Shown here one piece after another: positions 1 to 7,943 of a stretch of DNA of 24,747 nucleotides. Source of the stretch: an uncultured Collinsella sp. Its GTDB lineage: Bacteria > Actinomycetota > Coriobacteriia > Coriobacteriales > Coriobacteriaceae. Every line of letters starts with the position of its first letter. Position 1 is the first letter of the stretch. A model generated the notes under the pieces. That model saw only the letters and a program-made list of their open reading frames with translations. It was not told the DNA's origin and made no database searches. Made by a program: the position numbers and the translations under genes. The stretch lies in NCBI GenBank assembly GCA_900540895.1, contig UQHV01000024.1, forward strand, positions 1 to 24,747, written 5' to 3'.

Positions 1-86
1 CGAGCGGGGGCTCCTATCTTTTTAGTGCCCTCGGATTGGGTCATAGTGTCTGTCGTTGCCAAAACATCGGCGTTGCCTTGTCGCAA

Positions 87-144
87 GTAGTCATCGGGGA
101 CGTTCTTTAATGACTAGTCGTTTAAGAACGTCCCCGATGACTAC
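87..144. repeat. 58-bp palindromic intergenic element
   Basis: Two perfect 21-bp inverted arms (87-107 and 124-144) enclose a 16-nt centre. The core of the left arm is GGGGACGTTCTT and the right arm carries its complement. There is no U-tract, so this is not a standard terminator. It lies downstream of galT, just beyond the galT terminator. It resembles a REP- or MITE-like dispersed palindrome. Copy number elsewhere in the genome cannot be seen here. Confidence 0.75.
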
Positions 145-148
145 ACTC

Positions 149-189
149 AAAAAACGGTGCCCGTCGGCGATATTGCCGGCGGGCACCGT
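149..189 (-). terminator. Intrinsic terminator of galK-galT
   Basis: Read on the minus strand, ACGGTGCCCG pairs with CGGGCACCGT (180-189 with 154-163), with further GGC/GCC pairing inside. A run of six T follows at 149-154. It begins about 55 nt past the galT stop codon and is a textbook Rho-independent terminator. Confidence 0.88.
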
Positions 190-244
190 TGTCGTGTAGG
201 TGGCTATGTCGTGTGGGCTGCTGTTGAACGTTCGGGCCCGTGCT

Positions 245-1873
245 CTACAGCGAGTCGATAAAGCGCTGTTGGGCGGCGCGTCCCGCCTCGTCCCACTTAA
301 AGACGCCGGCGTTGTCGAGCACGTGGCCAAACACCACGCCGACCTCTTCGTGCAGGATATCGATGGCGTTGTCCGCCGTGAGCTCATCGGCGCGGCGGGC
401 ATAGACGTCCTCGGCCCATGCGGCGTGGCTGTGGCAAAGGTCGTCGCCCTCGAGCGCGGCGGCAAGGTCGTAGCTGGCATCGGCCTTGGCCGCCAGCAGG
501 TGCTCGCGGACAGCGCCGAGCTCGGGGACCAAGCGCGGCGGTAAAATCGCCAGGCCCATGACCTCGATCAGGCCGATGTTCTCCTTCTTGATATGGTGGT
601 ACTCGGCATGCGGGTGGAAAACGCCCAGCGGATGTTCGTCGGTCGTGATATTGCAGCGAAGCGCCAGGTAGGCCTCGTAAATCTCGCCGCCGGCATTGCC
701 GCGGGAGTCGACGCGGCGGATGACGGGCGTCACGGTGTTGTGCGCCACGCCATCGGCCGTGTGCGCGATGACGCCCACAGACTCATCGGTCCACTCGCGC
801 CAGGCGAGGATAATCTTCTCGGCAGCGTCGAGCAGCTGGGCGCGGTCATGCGAGCGCAGGCGCAGCACCGAGAGCGGCCACTGCAGCACGGTACCGGTGA
901 CCTGGTCAAAGCCGGGCACGCTAAACTGCGAGACCTCGGCGGCATGCATCATGGGGAACTCGTGCGCACCGCCCTGGAAGTGGTCGTGCGACAGAATCGA
1001 GCCGCCCACGATGGGCAGATCGGCGTTGGAGCCAATAAAGTAGTGCGGGAACAGGTCGACAAAGTCGAGCAGGCAGGTCAGGCCCTTGCGGTCGACGTGC
1101 ATCGGGCGATGCTCGGAGCTCATGGCAATGCAGTGCTCGTTAAAGTACGCGTACGGGCTGTACTGGAAGCCCCAGCGCTCGCCGTCGAGCTGGATGGGAA
1201 TAACGCGCAGGTTCTGACGGGCGGGATGAGCGCCGCCGTCGGCTGCGGCGGAGCGTCCGGGGTAGCCCTCGTTCTCGATGCAGAGCTGACAGGCGGGATA
1301 CTTCTCGCCCGTGTTTTTGGCGGCACCGGCTGCGGCAATATCGCGCGGGTCCTTTTCGGGCTTTGACAGGTTGATAGTGATCTCCAGGTCACCCCAGTTG
1401 GTGGGGGTGTTCCATTTGATATTGCGCGCGATGGCGGCGCGGCGCACGTAGCCGGCGTCGCAGCACAGACCGTAGAACCAGTCGGTCGCGGCGCGGGGCT
1501 CGTTGACGCCCATGCGGCCGTCGAACTCCTCGTTTACAACCGAAGGCCTCGGCATCAGCGCGCCCATGATGCGCATGGCGATGCGGTCGCGGCCCGACGC
1601 CGTGTCCTCGGCGGCGCCGTTGGCAACGGCGGCCTCGGCAAGCGCGGCGAGCGTGCCCTCCAGGTCAAAGTCAGGCAGGGTATCGGGGTGCAAGAGCGAG
1701 AGTTTCTCAACTTGGAGTGCCCAAGTCATGTCGAGTGCGGGGCCCGTGGCGCCGATGCACTCCAAAATGGTGTTGTATGCCCAGATGCGATCGTCCTGGC
1801 CGATCATCGATCGGTGGATAGCGTACTCGATCAGGTTCTGCGCGGCCTCGCGCACGTCAGTCATTACAGCCAT
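245..1873 (-). CDS. galT: UDP-glucose--hexose-1-phosphate uridylyltransferase, class II GalT
   Basis: Leloir pathway enzyme that transfers UMP from UDP-glucose to galactose-1-phosphate, giving UDP-galactose and glucose-1-phosphate in the cytosol. The 542-residue length fits the long class II family (about 490-500 residues or more), not the roughly 350-residue class I GalT of E. coli. The segment NEHCIAMSSEHRP and the active-site-like motif SHDHFQGG near residues 294-302 are typical of class II. The gene overlaps the end of galK by 10 nt (ATGGCTGTAATG, where the galK TAA lies inside the first codons), so translation is probably coupled. An AGGGGG stretch about 10 nt upstream supports the ATG at 1873; an in-frame ATG three codons later is an alternative. 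A strong terminator follows the stop codon. Confidence 0.95.
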   Translation of the reverse strand: MAVMTDVREAAQNLIEYAIHRSMIGQDDRIWAYNTILECIGATGPALDMTWALQVEKLSLLHPDTLPDFDLEGTLAALAEAAVANGAAEDTASGRDRIAMRIMGALMPRPSVVNEEFDGRMGVNEPRAATDWFYGLCCDAGYVRRAAIARNIKWNTPTNWGDLEITINLSKPEKDPRDIAAAGAAKNTGEKYPACQLCIENEGYPGRSAAADGGAHPARQNLRVIPIQLDGERWGFQYSPYAYFNEHCIAMSSEHRPMHVDRKGLTCLLDFVDLFPHYFIGSNADLPIVGGSILSHDHFQGGAHEFPMMHAAEVSQFSVPGFDQVTGTVLQWPLSVLRLRSHDRAQLLDAAEKIILAWREWTDESVGVIAHTADGVAHNTVTPVIRRVDSRGNAGGEIYEAYLALRCNITTDEHPLGVFHPHAEYHHIKKENIGLIEVMGLAILPPRLVPELGAVREHLLAAKADASYDLAAALEGDDLCHSHAAWAEDVYARRADELTADNAIDILHEEVGVVFGHVLDNAGVFKWDEAGRAAQQRFIDSL

Positions 1874-3069
1874 GCCGCGTAAGCCCCCTTGTCAGAGATG
1901 GCGTAGTGACGGGCAGAGCCTTCGCCCAGCCAGCCGTTCATCTTGGCGATGAAGGTGTCGACCAGGTCGAGCGGCACGAAGGCCTGGATGGTGCCACCAA
2001 AGCCGCCACCGTGGATACGAACGGCGCCGCGGCCGTCGAGCACGTGCTCGGCCAGCGCCAGGGCATACATGGAAGGCTGCTCGGAGCCCAGCTTGGCAAC
2101 GACATTCTGCAGGTACATGGCAGAGCTGGCGCCGGACTCGCGCGTCAGGACCAGGAACTGGTCGATGTCGCCGGCGTTCAGGGCTGCCCAGCGCTTGTCG
2201 ACCAGGCCGTTCTCGTACCAGTAGTGAACGGCGCGCAGACAGGCACGGTCGCCCAGCTTGGCGCGCAGCTCGGGGAGCTTGGCGTCAAAGTCGGCAACGT
2301 CGACCTCGCACAGGCGTGCCTTGCCAAACTCGGCGGCGACGTCCTGCATCTCGCGCGGAACGGCGGCGTAGTCATCGGTGGCGGCCACGTGGTCGGCACC
2401 GACCTTAACGAGCACGAGCGCATAACCGTGATCCTCAAAGTTGAGCTCGAGCTTCTGGGTTTTAGGCTGAGCCTGATCCTCAAAGTCCATGTAGGCGAGG
2501 CCGCCCAAGCAAACGGCGGCCTGGTCCATCAGACCGCAGGGCTTGCCGTAATAGTTGTTCTCGGTGCGCTGGCTCATCTGGGCGAGCGCGACGGGCTCGA
2601 TGGCGGGTGCGTCCCAGAGCGTCTCCATGGCGCGACCGTATGCCGCCTCGACAGCAGCGGAGCTCGAAAGACCGCCGCCCGAGGGGACGGAGCAGGTGAA
2701 GGCAAAGTCGAAGCCCTGGGGCTCAACGCCCAGAGAGGCGATTTCGTGGGCCATGCCGCGGACGAGGCTTGCGGACGTGCCCTTCTCGGACTCCTGAACG
2801 TCTAGCGTATCGAGCGTGATCTCAAACGTAGGATAGCCCTCGTCGGCGACGCGAACCTTGTTGGAATCGGTCGCCACGGCAATGCCGTCGACGGCGACAT
2901 CGAGCGAGCCGGCGATAACGTGACCGCCCTCGTGATCGGTGTGGTTGCCGCTGATCTCGGAACGGCCGGGCGCGTGCACATAGAGCACCTGGCGATCGCC
3001 GATGGGGCCAAACTCCTCCTCAAACAGCTTGGTGAGCGTGGCGAGTGTCTTTTCGTCGGGGGTGGTCAT
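1864..3069 (-). CDS. galK: Galactokinase
   Basis: Phosphorylates D-galactose to galactose-1-phosphate with ATP, the first committed Leloir step. The 401-residue product shows three GHMP-kinase landmarks in order. An N-terminal galactokinase signature GRSEISGNHTDHEGG lies near residues 36-50. The ATP-binding loop is PSGGGLSSSAA. The C-terminal glycine-rich motif is HGGGFGGT. The open frame extends upstream to 3141, but the ATG at 3069 is preceded by AAGGAAAGGA at good spacing and matches the family N-terminus, so I take that start. It is first in a two-gene operon with galT and is divergent from a LacI-type regulator. Operator-like repeats in the shared upstream region suggest repression relieved by galactose or a related sugar; that regulation is inferred. 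Confidence 0.95.
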   Translation of the reverse strand: MTTPDEKTLATLTKLFEEEFGPIGDRQVLYVHAPGRSEISGNHTDHEGGHVIAGSLDVAVDGIAVATDSNKVRVADEGYPTFEITLDTLDVQESEKGTSASLVRGMAHEIASLGVEPQGFDFAFTCSVPSGGGLSSSAAVEAAYGRAMETLWDAPAIEPVALAQMSQRTENNYYGKPCGLMDQAAVCLGGLAYMDFEDQAQPKTQKLELNFEDHGYALVLVKVGADHVAATDDYAAVPREMQDVAAEFGKARLCEVDVADFDAKLPELRAKLGDRACLRAVHYWYENGLVDKRWAALNAGDIDQFLVLTRESGASSAMYLQNVVAKLGSEQPSMYALALAEHVLDGRGAVRIHGGGFGGTIQAFVPLDLVDTFIAKMNGWLGEGSARHYAISDKGAYAAWL

Positions 3070-3114
3070 GAGGGTCCTTTCCTTGGCGCATACTGACGAG
3101 TTTTCCGTCGTAGT

Positions 3115-3127
3115 GAGTACGTTAACA
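3115..3127 (+). promoter_or_regulatory. Putative LacI-family operator O1
   Basis: Exact copy of GAGTACGTTAACA, 46 nt upstream of the galK start codon. With its flanks it forms an imperfect dyad around a central CG (TGAGTAC / GTTAACA), the usual layout of LacI/GalR operators. Its position could block early galK transcription. Assignment to the adjacent regulator is inferred. Confidence 0.65.
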
Positions 3128-3177
3128 ATCTGAAGTGGCATAAACTCAGCATCTACGATGCCGCACGTTACGGGCTA

Positions 3178-3190
3178 TGTTAACGTACTC
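3178..3190 (-). promoter_or_regulatory. Putative LacI-family operator O2
   Basis: Exact copy of the same 13-mer in inverted orientation, 63 bp from O1. The wider dyad ATGTTAAC / GTACTCAT again has a central CG. Two or more such sites often allow repression by DNA looping. Confidence 0.65.
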
Positions 3191-3301
3191 ATAACACAAC
3201 ACTTATCACTTTTTGAGAATCTGGTAATCGGTAGAAATCCAGCCGTGAACGGTATTGCCGTATGGACTTATAGAGCAGAAGAGTTGCGGATTGAAAAAGT
3301 A

Positions 3302-3314
3302 GAGTACGTTAACA
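3302..3314 (+). promoter_or_regulatory. Putative LacI-family operator O3
   Basis: Third exact copy of the 13-mer, 94 nt before the GTG start of the LacI-type gene. This is suitable for autoregulation. It lies 124 bp from O2 and 187 bp from O1. Confidence 0.65.
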
Positions 3315-3407
3315 TGCGTCCGACGATAGCGGGCTTCGGCGCGGGGCGTATTTCTGCCCGGGCCGGCATGCACGCTATTCAGATCTCGCGAGGGTGAAGG
3401 TGATCCT

Positions 3408-4439
3408 GTGGTAAGGCGCCCGTCCAACGATACAGGTACGCGTCCGGTCTCCATGGCCGACGTCGCCCGCGCTGCTGGCGTTTCGCAGCAGACGGTTTCG
3501 CGCGTTGCCAACGGCCTCCCTAACGTCAACGAGCAGACGCGCCAGCGCGTGCAAGCCGCCATGCAGGAGCTCGGCTTCCGTCCGAGTTATGCCGGTCGCT
3601 CGCTGCGCGACGGCCGTTACCATTCGGTCGGTCTGTGCGTCAACGATGTCACCAAGTTTGGGAACCTCTCAATGATCGACGGCATCGCCAGCGCAGCTCG
3701 CGAGCATAATTGCGCCATCACGCTGGTCGAGATGTCCAAGACCGAGGAATTCTCGCTTGCCGAGGCAACGCGTCGTATGGCCGCGCTGCCCGTGGACGGC
3801 ATCATCATCGGCATGAGCCGTATGGCGCCCGATTTTGAGACGTTTGATCCGTTACCGGGTATCGGCACGGTTATCGTCACCATGTATGCGCACCCGCGGG
3901 TGACTACGGTCGACTCCGATCATTACGGCTGCTCGCTGTTGCTTATGGACCATCTGTTTGAGCTGGGGCACGAGCAGATTCGCTATATTGGCGGCCCGTC
4001 GTTCTCGGTCGACGAGCAATTTCGTCGCGCCGGTTGGCAGGATGCGCTCGAGCGTAAACACATCGAGCCGGCAGAGCCGCTCGAGGGCGACTGGTCTGCC
4101 AACAGCGGTTACGAGGCCGGCAGATATCTGGCCGAGCACGATCGCACCATGACGGCGATTTACGCGGCAAACGACCAGATGGCAAATGGCGCAATTGCAG
4201 CGCTGCGCGACAGCGGCTTGCGCGTGCCCGAGGACGTGAGCGTGGTGGGTGTCGATGACTCACTCGACGACTTTGTCGCGCATAACGAGCTCACGACCGT
4301 TCGATTCGACTTGCATCAGCGTGGGCGCGAGGTATTCGAGCATGCGGTTCCCGAGGCGGGTACGGCGGGCAAAACCGTTGCCATTCGCATTCCCGGTCAG
4401 CTCATCGTTCGACACACCACGGCAGCGCCGCGCGCATAG
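3408..4439 (+). CDS. LacI/GalR-family transcriptional regulator
   Basis: A 343-residue DNA-binding repressor of the usual family length. The N-terminal helix-turn-helix and hinge helix are clear: MADVARAAGVSQQTVSRV near residues 17-34, then NVNEQTRQRVQAAMQELGF. The rest is a periplasmic-binding-protein-like sugar-sensing domain, with features such as DGIIIGMSR, the GHEQIRYIGG segment and PEDVSVVGVDD. Translation starts at GTG 3408 with an AAGGTG ribosome binding site. It is divergent from galK-galT, and three operator-like repeats lie between them, so a GalR-type role is the best inference. The ligand cannot be read from the sequence. No clear terminator follows; the next gene has its own promoter. 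Confidence 0.92.
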   Translation: MVRRPSNDTGTRPVSMADVARAAGVSQQTVSRVANGLPNVNEQTRQRVQAAMQELGFRPSYAGRSLRDGRYHSVGLCVNDVTKFGNLSMIDGIASAAREHNCAITLVEMSKTEEFSLAEATRRMAALPVDGIIIGMSRMAPDFETFDPLPGIGTVIVTMYAHPRVTTVDSDHYGCSLLLMDHLFELGHEQIRYIGGPSFSVDEQFRRAGWQDALERKHIEPAEPLEGDWSANSGYEAGRYLAEHDRTMTAIYAANDQMANGAIAALRDSGLRVPEDVSVVGVDDSLDDFVAHNELTTVRFDLHQRGREVFEHAVPEAGTAGKTVAIRIPGQLIVRHTTAAPRA

Positions 4440-4523
4440 TTTTCGCAGGTCAACGGCTCGGCGTTGCATATCAATAACAATCGGTAAGGATGCCGGCAGA
4501 TAGCCGTGACTATGAAGGCGAGT

Positions 4524-4531
4524 GCTATGAT
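4524..4531 (+). promoter_or_regulatory. Extended -10 promoter for the flavodiiron gene
   Basis: TGCTATGAT is a near-consensus extended -10 element (TGn plus TATGAT at 4526-4531). The -35 region is weak, as is common with extended -10 promoters. It lies about 38 nt before the ATG at 4569, whose ribosome binding site is AGGAGG. Confidence 0.6.
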
Positions 4532-4568
4532 AGACGGGTTCATTTGTCTATCTAGGAGGCTTTGCCTG

Positions 4569-5729
4569 ATGGAGATCACCAAGGATATCCGCTACATTGG
4601 CGTTGACGATCATGACATCGACCTGTTCGAGGGCCAGTACGACGTGTCCGAGAACGGTATGGCATACAACAGCTACGTTATCTTGGGCGAGAAGATCGCT
4701 GTCGCCGATTCGGTCGATGGCGGATTTGTCGACGAGTGGCTCGGCAACCTCGAGACCGTACTCGACGGCCGCACGCCCGACTACCTGGTCATCCATCACA
4801 TGGAGCCCGATCACTCCGCCGGCATCGCCGCCTTTATGGAGCGCTATCCCCAGGCGCAGATTGTGGCAAGCATGGGCGCCTTCCGTATGATGGTCAACTA
4901 CTTTGGCACCGACTTCCCCGAGCGCAAGATGGTTGTCAAAGAGGGCGACGTGCTTGATCTGGGTGGCCACAGCCTGACCTTTGTCGGCGCCCCCAACGTT
5001 CACTGGCCCGAGGTACTCTTCTCCTACGAGGCTACCGACAAGGTGCTCTTTAGTGCCGACGGCTTTGGCAAGTTTGGCGCCAACGACATCGAGGATCCGG
5101 AAGGGTGGGCCTGCGAGGCGCGCCGTTACTACTTTGGCATCGTGGGCAAGTTCGGCAAGTTTGTGCAGGCCGTGCTCAAGAAGGCCGCCGACCTGGACAT
5201 CCAGATCATCTGCCCGCTTCATGGCCCCGTGCTGACCGAGAACCTGGGCTACTACCTCGACACCTACAACACCTGGTCGAGCTATCAGCCCGAGGATGAG
5301 GGCATCACCATTGCCTACGCGAGCGTCTACGGCCATCTGAAGGCTGCCGTTGAGGAGCTTGCATCTGCGCTCGAGGCTCGCGGCCAGAAGGTCTCCGTTT
5401 TTGACTTGGCTCGCGACGACATGGCCGAGGCCGTTGAGGATGCGTTCCGCTATGACCGTCTGGTGCTCGCTTCCATCACCTATCAGGGCGAGATCTTCCC
5501 GTTCATGAGCACCTTTATCCATACGCTTGCCGAGCATGCCTACCAGAACCGTACCGTGGCGCTTGTCGAGGCCGGCTCCTGGGCGCCCGCCGCTGCCAAG
5601 GTTATGACCAAGGAGCTCGAGGGCATGAAGGACATCACCCTGACGCAGAACAAGGTGACCGTGCTAGGTTCGCTCAGCGACGCATCGCGCGCCCAGATTG
5701 AGGCCCTCGCTAACGAGCTCTCCAAGTAG
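4569..5729 (+). CDS. Flavodiiron protein (A-type flavoprotein, O2/NO reductase)
   Basis: A 386-residue cytosolic enzyme of the FprA/ROO type, which reduces O2 to water or NO to N2O and so protects anaerobes. Residues 1 to about 245 form the metallo-beta-lactamase-like diiron domain. Expected iron ligands are visible: H77, E79, D81 and H82 in HHMEPDHS, H145 in NVHWPE, D164 in SADGFG and H218 in CPLHGP. From about residue 248 a flavodoxin-like FMN domain follows (AYASVYGHLKAAVEEL). No rubredoxin domain is fused, so electrons must come from a separate donor. The frame opens at 4506, but ATG 4569 follows AGGAGG and begins the conserved N-terminus. The gene appears monocistronic, with its own promoter and terminator. 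Choice of O2 or NO as main substrate cannot be made from sequence. Confidence 0.93.
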   Translation: MEITKDIRYIGVDDHDIDLFEGQYDVSENGMAYNSYVILGEKIAVADSVDGGFVDEWLGNLETVLDGRTPDYLVIHHMEPDHSAGIAAFMERYPQAQIVASMGAFRMMVNYFGTDFPERKMVVKEGDVLDLGGHSLTFVGAPNVHWPEVLFSYEATDKVLFSADGFGKFGANDIEDPEGWACEARRYYFGIVGKFGKFVQAVLKKAADLDIQIICPLHGPVLTENLGYYLDTYNTWSSYQPEDEGITIAYASVYGHLKAAVEELASALEARGQKVSVFDLARDDMAEAVEDAFRYDRLVLASITYQGEIFPFMSTFIHTLAEHAYQNRTVALVEAGSWAPAAAKVMTKELEGMKDITLTQNKVTVLGSLSDASRAQIEALANELSK

Positions 5730-5752
5730 CGATACGCTCACGTTTAACGCTC

Positions 5753-5790
5753 AAACCACCACAAAGGTGCCTTTGTGGTGGTTTTTGTTT
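5753..5790 (+). terminator. Intrinsic terminator after the flavodiiron gene
   Basis: AAACCACCACAAAGG (5753-5767) pairs perfectly with CCTTTGTGGTGGTTT (5770-5784) and is followed by TTGTTT. The same stem recurs at 22433-22472 and in part at 23032-23068. It abuts the stop codon of the convergent DeoR-type gene. Confidence 0.88.
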
Positions 5791-6592
5791 AAGCGCTGGC
5801 GATGAGGAGATTTGGGCGGGCGTTGTCGACGATCTCGGCGATTGAGGTGGCGACGGCGTGATCGGGGTCACGGTCCATCACGATGGCGTTGACGTCGGTC
5901 AGCTCGGCAAAGCGGTACATGCCGCGTCCGTTGACCTTACTGGCGTCCATGAGGGCGACACTTTGACGGGCGGCACCGACCATAGCCGCTTTGGTCTCGG
6001 CCATCTGCGGAAAGTCGGTCGTAAAGCCGCAGCCGGGAACAAAGGCGCCGGGGCACATGACGGCAAGGTCGGCGTGGACCATTTGGAGCGCTTGCATGGT
6101 AAGTGGGCCGTACAGATAGCGATGACCTTTGCGCAGTGCCCCGCCCAGCATGACGACATCGACTGAGGGCATGCTCTCGTCGATGTAATCGGCAATGGTA
6201 ATGTCGGCCGTGATGACGGTGATGCCATCGCGCTGGTCGAGGAGCCGGACAAACTCGAGCGCTGTGGTGCCCGAGTCGACGAGCAGCGTGTCGCCGTCAT
6301 TGACGAGTTCGATGGCGCTTTGTGCGATGGCCTGCTTGGCGGCGACATTGACGTTGATGCGGCGATCCTGGGTGGATACGGTCAGTCGCTTCTGGAGCGA
6401 CACGGCGCCGCCATGCGTGCGGCGCAGCTTGCCGGACTCGGCGAGCGCGTCTAGGTCGGCGCGGGCGGTAACGGAGGACACGCCAAAGGTCTGGGCGATT
6501 TCTGCTACCTGCACCGAGGCGTTATGTTCGAGCATTTCCATAATGGCGGCACGACGCTCATCGGCGAAAGCTCGGGTTGTTGCATGGGCCAT
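5789..6592 (-). CDS. DeoR/GlpR-family transcriptional regulator
   Basis: A 267-residue repressor with the standard DeoR layout. An N-terminal winged helix covers about residues 12-65 (DERRAAIMEMLEHNASVQVA, then FGVSSVTARADLDAL and the wing motif RRTHGGAV). A C-terminal sugar-phosphate-binding domain has DGDTLLVDSGTTALEF and VMLGGALRKG, typical of the isomerase-like DeoR sensor fold. These proteins sense phosphorylated sugars. The gene is divergent from a class II ketose-bisphosphate aldolase, so control of that gene and of itself is likely but inferred. The ATG at 6592 is preceded by GGAG. Its 3' end touches the terminator of the flavodiiron gene. Confidence 0.92.
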   Translation of the reverse strand: MAHATTRAFADERRAAIMEMLEHNASVQVAEIAQTFGVSSVTARADLDALAESGKLRRTHGGAVSLQKRLTVSTQDRRINVNVAAKQAIAQSAIELVNDGDTLLVDSGTTALEFVRLLDQRDGITVITADITIADYIDESMPSVDVVMLGGALRKGHRYLYGPLTMQALQMVHADLAVMCPGAFVPGCGFTTDFPQMAETKAAMVGAARQSVALMDASKVNGRGMYRFAELTDVNAIVMDRDPDHAVATSIAEIVDNARPNLLIASA

Positions 6593-6927
6593 ATCCGCTC
6601 CATCATCGTCTGAAATTTGCAGGAATTGTGTTGAGTCTATTTTCGTTCATTTTCTTTTTAAGTAAGAAAACGCCTTTCGATTACTTACTTTTTCTATAAA
6701 AGAAAGACCTCGAACGCCCAAAATTCAATATCGAACACGCCCACTCGGCTCCAATTCCTTCCGTTTACTTTTCAAAAACGGCTGTATTGACCTGCATGGG
6801 CTCAATATCTCGCACGTGCAAAGCCGCTGAATTTCATACAATAAGTGCAGCAAAACACAAGGTAAAACGCCTTGTGAACAACTACGCCCGATGTCCAGAT
6901 GCGGGCGAGGGAGAGGAGCAAACGCTC
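6593..6927. promoter_or_regulatory. Divergent DeoR / aldolase control region
   Basis: This 335-nt region is strongly AT-rich near 6640-6700, unlike the rest of the window. It holds an inverted repeat AAGTAA (6660-6665) / TTACTT (6681-6686). Two similar boxes, TCGAACGCCC (6710-6719) and TCGAACACGCCC (6731-6742), are spaced 21 bp apart, two helical turns. A candidate -10 TACAAT for the aldolase lies at 6837-6842. These are plausible DeoR sites, but nothing here proves binding. Confidence 0.45.
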
Positions 6928-7785
6928 ATGGCACTTGTTACCACCGAAAAGATGCTCAAGGACGCTCAGGCCGGCCACTACGCCGTCGGCGCGTTCAACG
7001 TCGAGAACCTCGAGTTTGTTATGGCCGTTCTGGCCGCTGCCGAGGAGACCAAGTCCCCCGTCATCATGCAGACCACCCCGGGCACCATCAAGACCGCTGG
7101 TCTGGACTACTTCTACGGCATGGTCAAGGCTGCCGCCGAGCGCGCTTCCGTGCCCGTCGCTCTGCACCTCGATCACGGCGATGGCTTTGACCGCTGCATG
7201 CAGGCTTTCCGCACTGGCTACACCTCTGTCATGATCGACGGTTCGCACGAGTCCTTCGAGGACAACATTGCCCTGACCAAGTCCGTCGCCGACGCTGGCC
7301 GCGCCATGGGCGTGCCCGTCGAGGCCGAGCTCGGCAAGGTTGGCGGCAAGGAGGACGACGGTCCCGCGGTTGAGGGCGAGAGCCCCTACACCGATCCGGC
7401 CGAGGCCAAGGAGTTCGTCGAGCGCACTGGCTGCACCTCCCTCGCTATTGGCGTTGGCACCAGCCACGGCGTGTACACGAGCGATCCGCACATCGAGCAG
7501 TCCGTGGTCAAGGCCATCCGCGACGCCGTCGACGTGCCGCTGGTTCTGCACGGTACCTCCGGTGTGCCCGATGAGCAGGTTGCCGAGGCCGTGAAGAACG
7601 GCATCTGCAAGGTCAACTACGCCACCGAGCTGCGTCAGGCCTACACCAAGGGCTTCATGGCCTACATGGCCGAGAACCCCGCCTGCTTCGATCCCAAGAA
7701 GCCGGCCAAGGAGGGCATGCGCGAGATCACCGAGCTGGTTAAGATCCGCATGACCAACCTCAACTCTGTGGGCAAAGCAGAGTAA
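6928..7785 (+). CDS. Class II ketose-bisphosphate aldolase (fructose- or tagatose-1,6-bisphosphate)
   Basis: A zinc-dependent aldolase of 285 residues, the typical length of the FbaA/GatY/KbaY group. It cleaves a ketose-1,6-bisphosphate to DHAP and glyceraldehyde-3-phosphate. The catalytic aspartate and a zinc histidine are in HLDHGDG (D82, H83). Further zinc ligands are H180 in GTSHG and H208 in VLHGTSGVP, and KVNYATELR is the conserved phosphate-binding and C-terminal helix region. The frame opens at 6787, but ATG 6928 follows GAGAGGAG and matches family N-termini. Codon use is strongly biased, suggesting high expression. Fructose versus tagatose specificity cannot be decided; fructose-bisphosphate aldolase is the more likely housekeeping role, and tagatose would fit galactose use. 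Confidence 0.92.
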   Translation: MALVTTEKMLKDAQAGHYAVGAFNVENLEFVMAVLAAAEETKSPVIMQTTPGTIKTAGLDYFYGMVKAAAERASVPVALHLDHGDGFDRCMQAFRTGYTSVMIDGSHESFEDNIALTKSVADAGRAMGVPVEAELGKVGGKEDDGPAVEGESPYTDPAEAKEFVERTGCTSLAIGVGTSHGVYTSDPHIEQSVVKAIRDAVDVPLVLHGTSGVPDEQVAEAVKNGICKVNYATELRQAYTKGFMAYMAENPACFDPKKPAKEGMREITELVKIRMTNLNSVGKAE

Positions 7786-7817
7786 CAGCAAGGGTACTCC
7801 GACTCGCTACATATCCC

Positions 7818-7943
7818 GGGGAGGGACGAGGGCTTAGTTCCCCAATCGTCCTCGGGCATGCAAAAAGCCTCGCTGCGCACTTCGTGCGGCGAGGCTTTTT
7901 GCCCCCTGCGGAAAGATTGGGGAACTAAACCCTCGTCCCTCCC
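7818..7943. repeat. Nested inverted repeat enclosing a terminator
   Basis: The arms at 7818-7847 and 7915-7943 are about 29 bp and complementary apart from one mismatch or bulge (GGGAGGGACGAGGG with CCCTCGTCCCTCCC, and TTAGTTCCCCAATC with its complement). The 67-nt interior holds a complete intrinsic terminator. The element lies between the convergent aldolase and HAD genes. Confidence 0.75.
7862..7901. terminator. Bidirectional intrinsic terminator of the aldolase gene
   Basis: AAAAAGCCTCGC (7862-7873) pairs with GCGAGGCTTTTT (7889-7900), with additional GCAC/GTGC pairing in the apex. T-runs on both strands make it usable in both directions, fitting its position between convergent genes. 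Confidence 0.88.

Larger units (their letters stand above)
3070..3407. promoter_or_regulatory. Divergent galK / lacI-type control region
   Basis: This 338-nt gap separates galK (minus) from the LacI-type gene (plus). It holds three copies of a 13-bp motif, GAGTACGTTAACA, at 3115-3127 (plus), 3178-3190 (inverted) and 3302-3314 (plus). A palindrome CCGTGAACGG lies at 3243-3252. It has AT-rich stretches suited to promoters, but I cannot assign -35/-10 pairs with confidence. Confidence 0.7.

Noticed and set aside
4548..5537. Minus-strand frame of 329 codons opposite the flavodiiron gene
   Set aside because: Shadow of a well-supported gene, with no ribosome binding site or motifs.
6802..7791. Minus-strand frame of 329 codons opposite the aldolase gene
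   Set aside because: Shadow composition with no motifs; the plus strand carries all aldolase residues.
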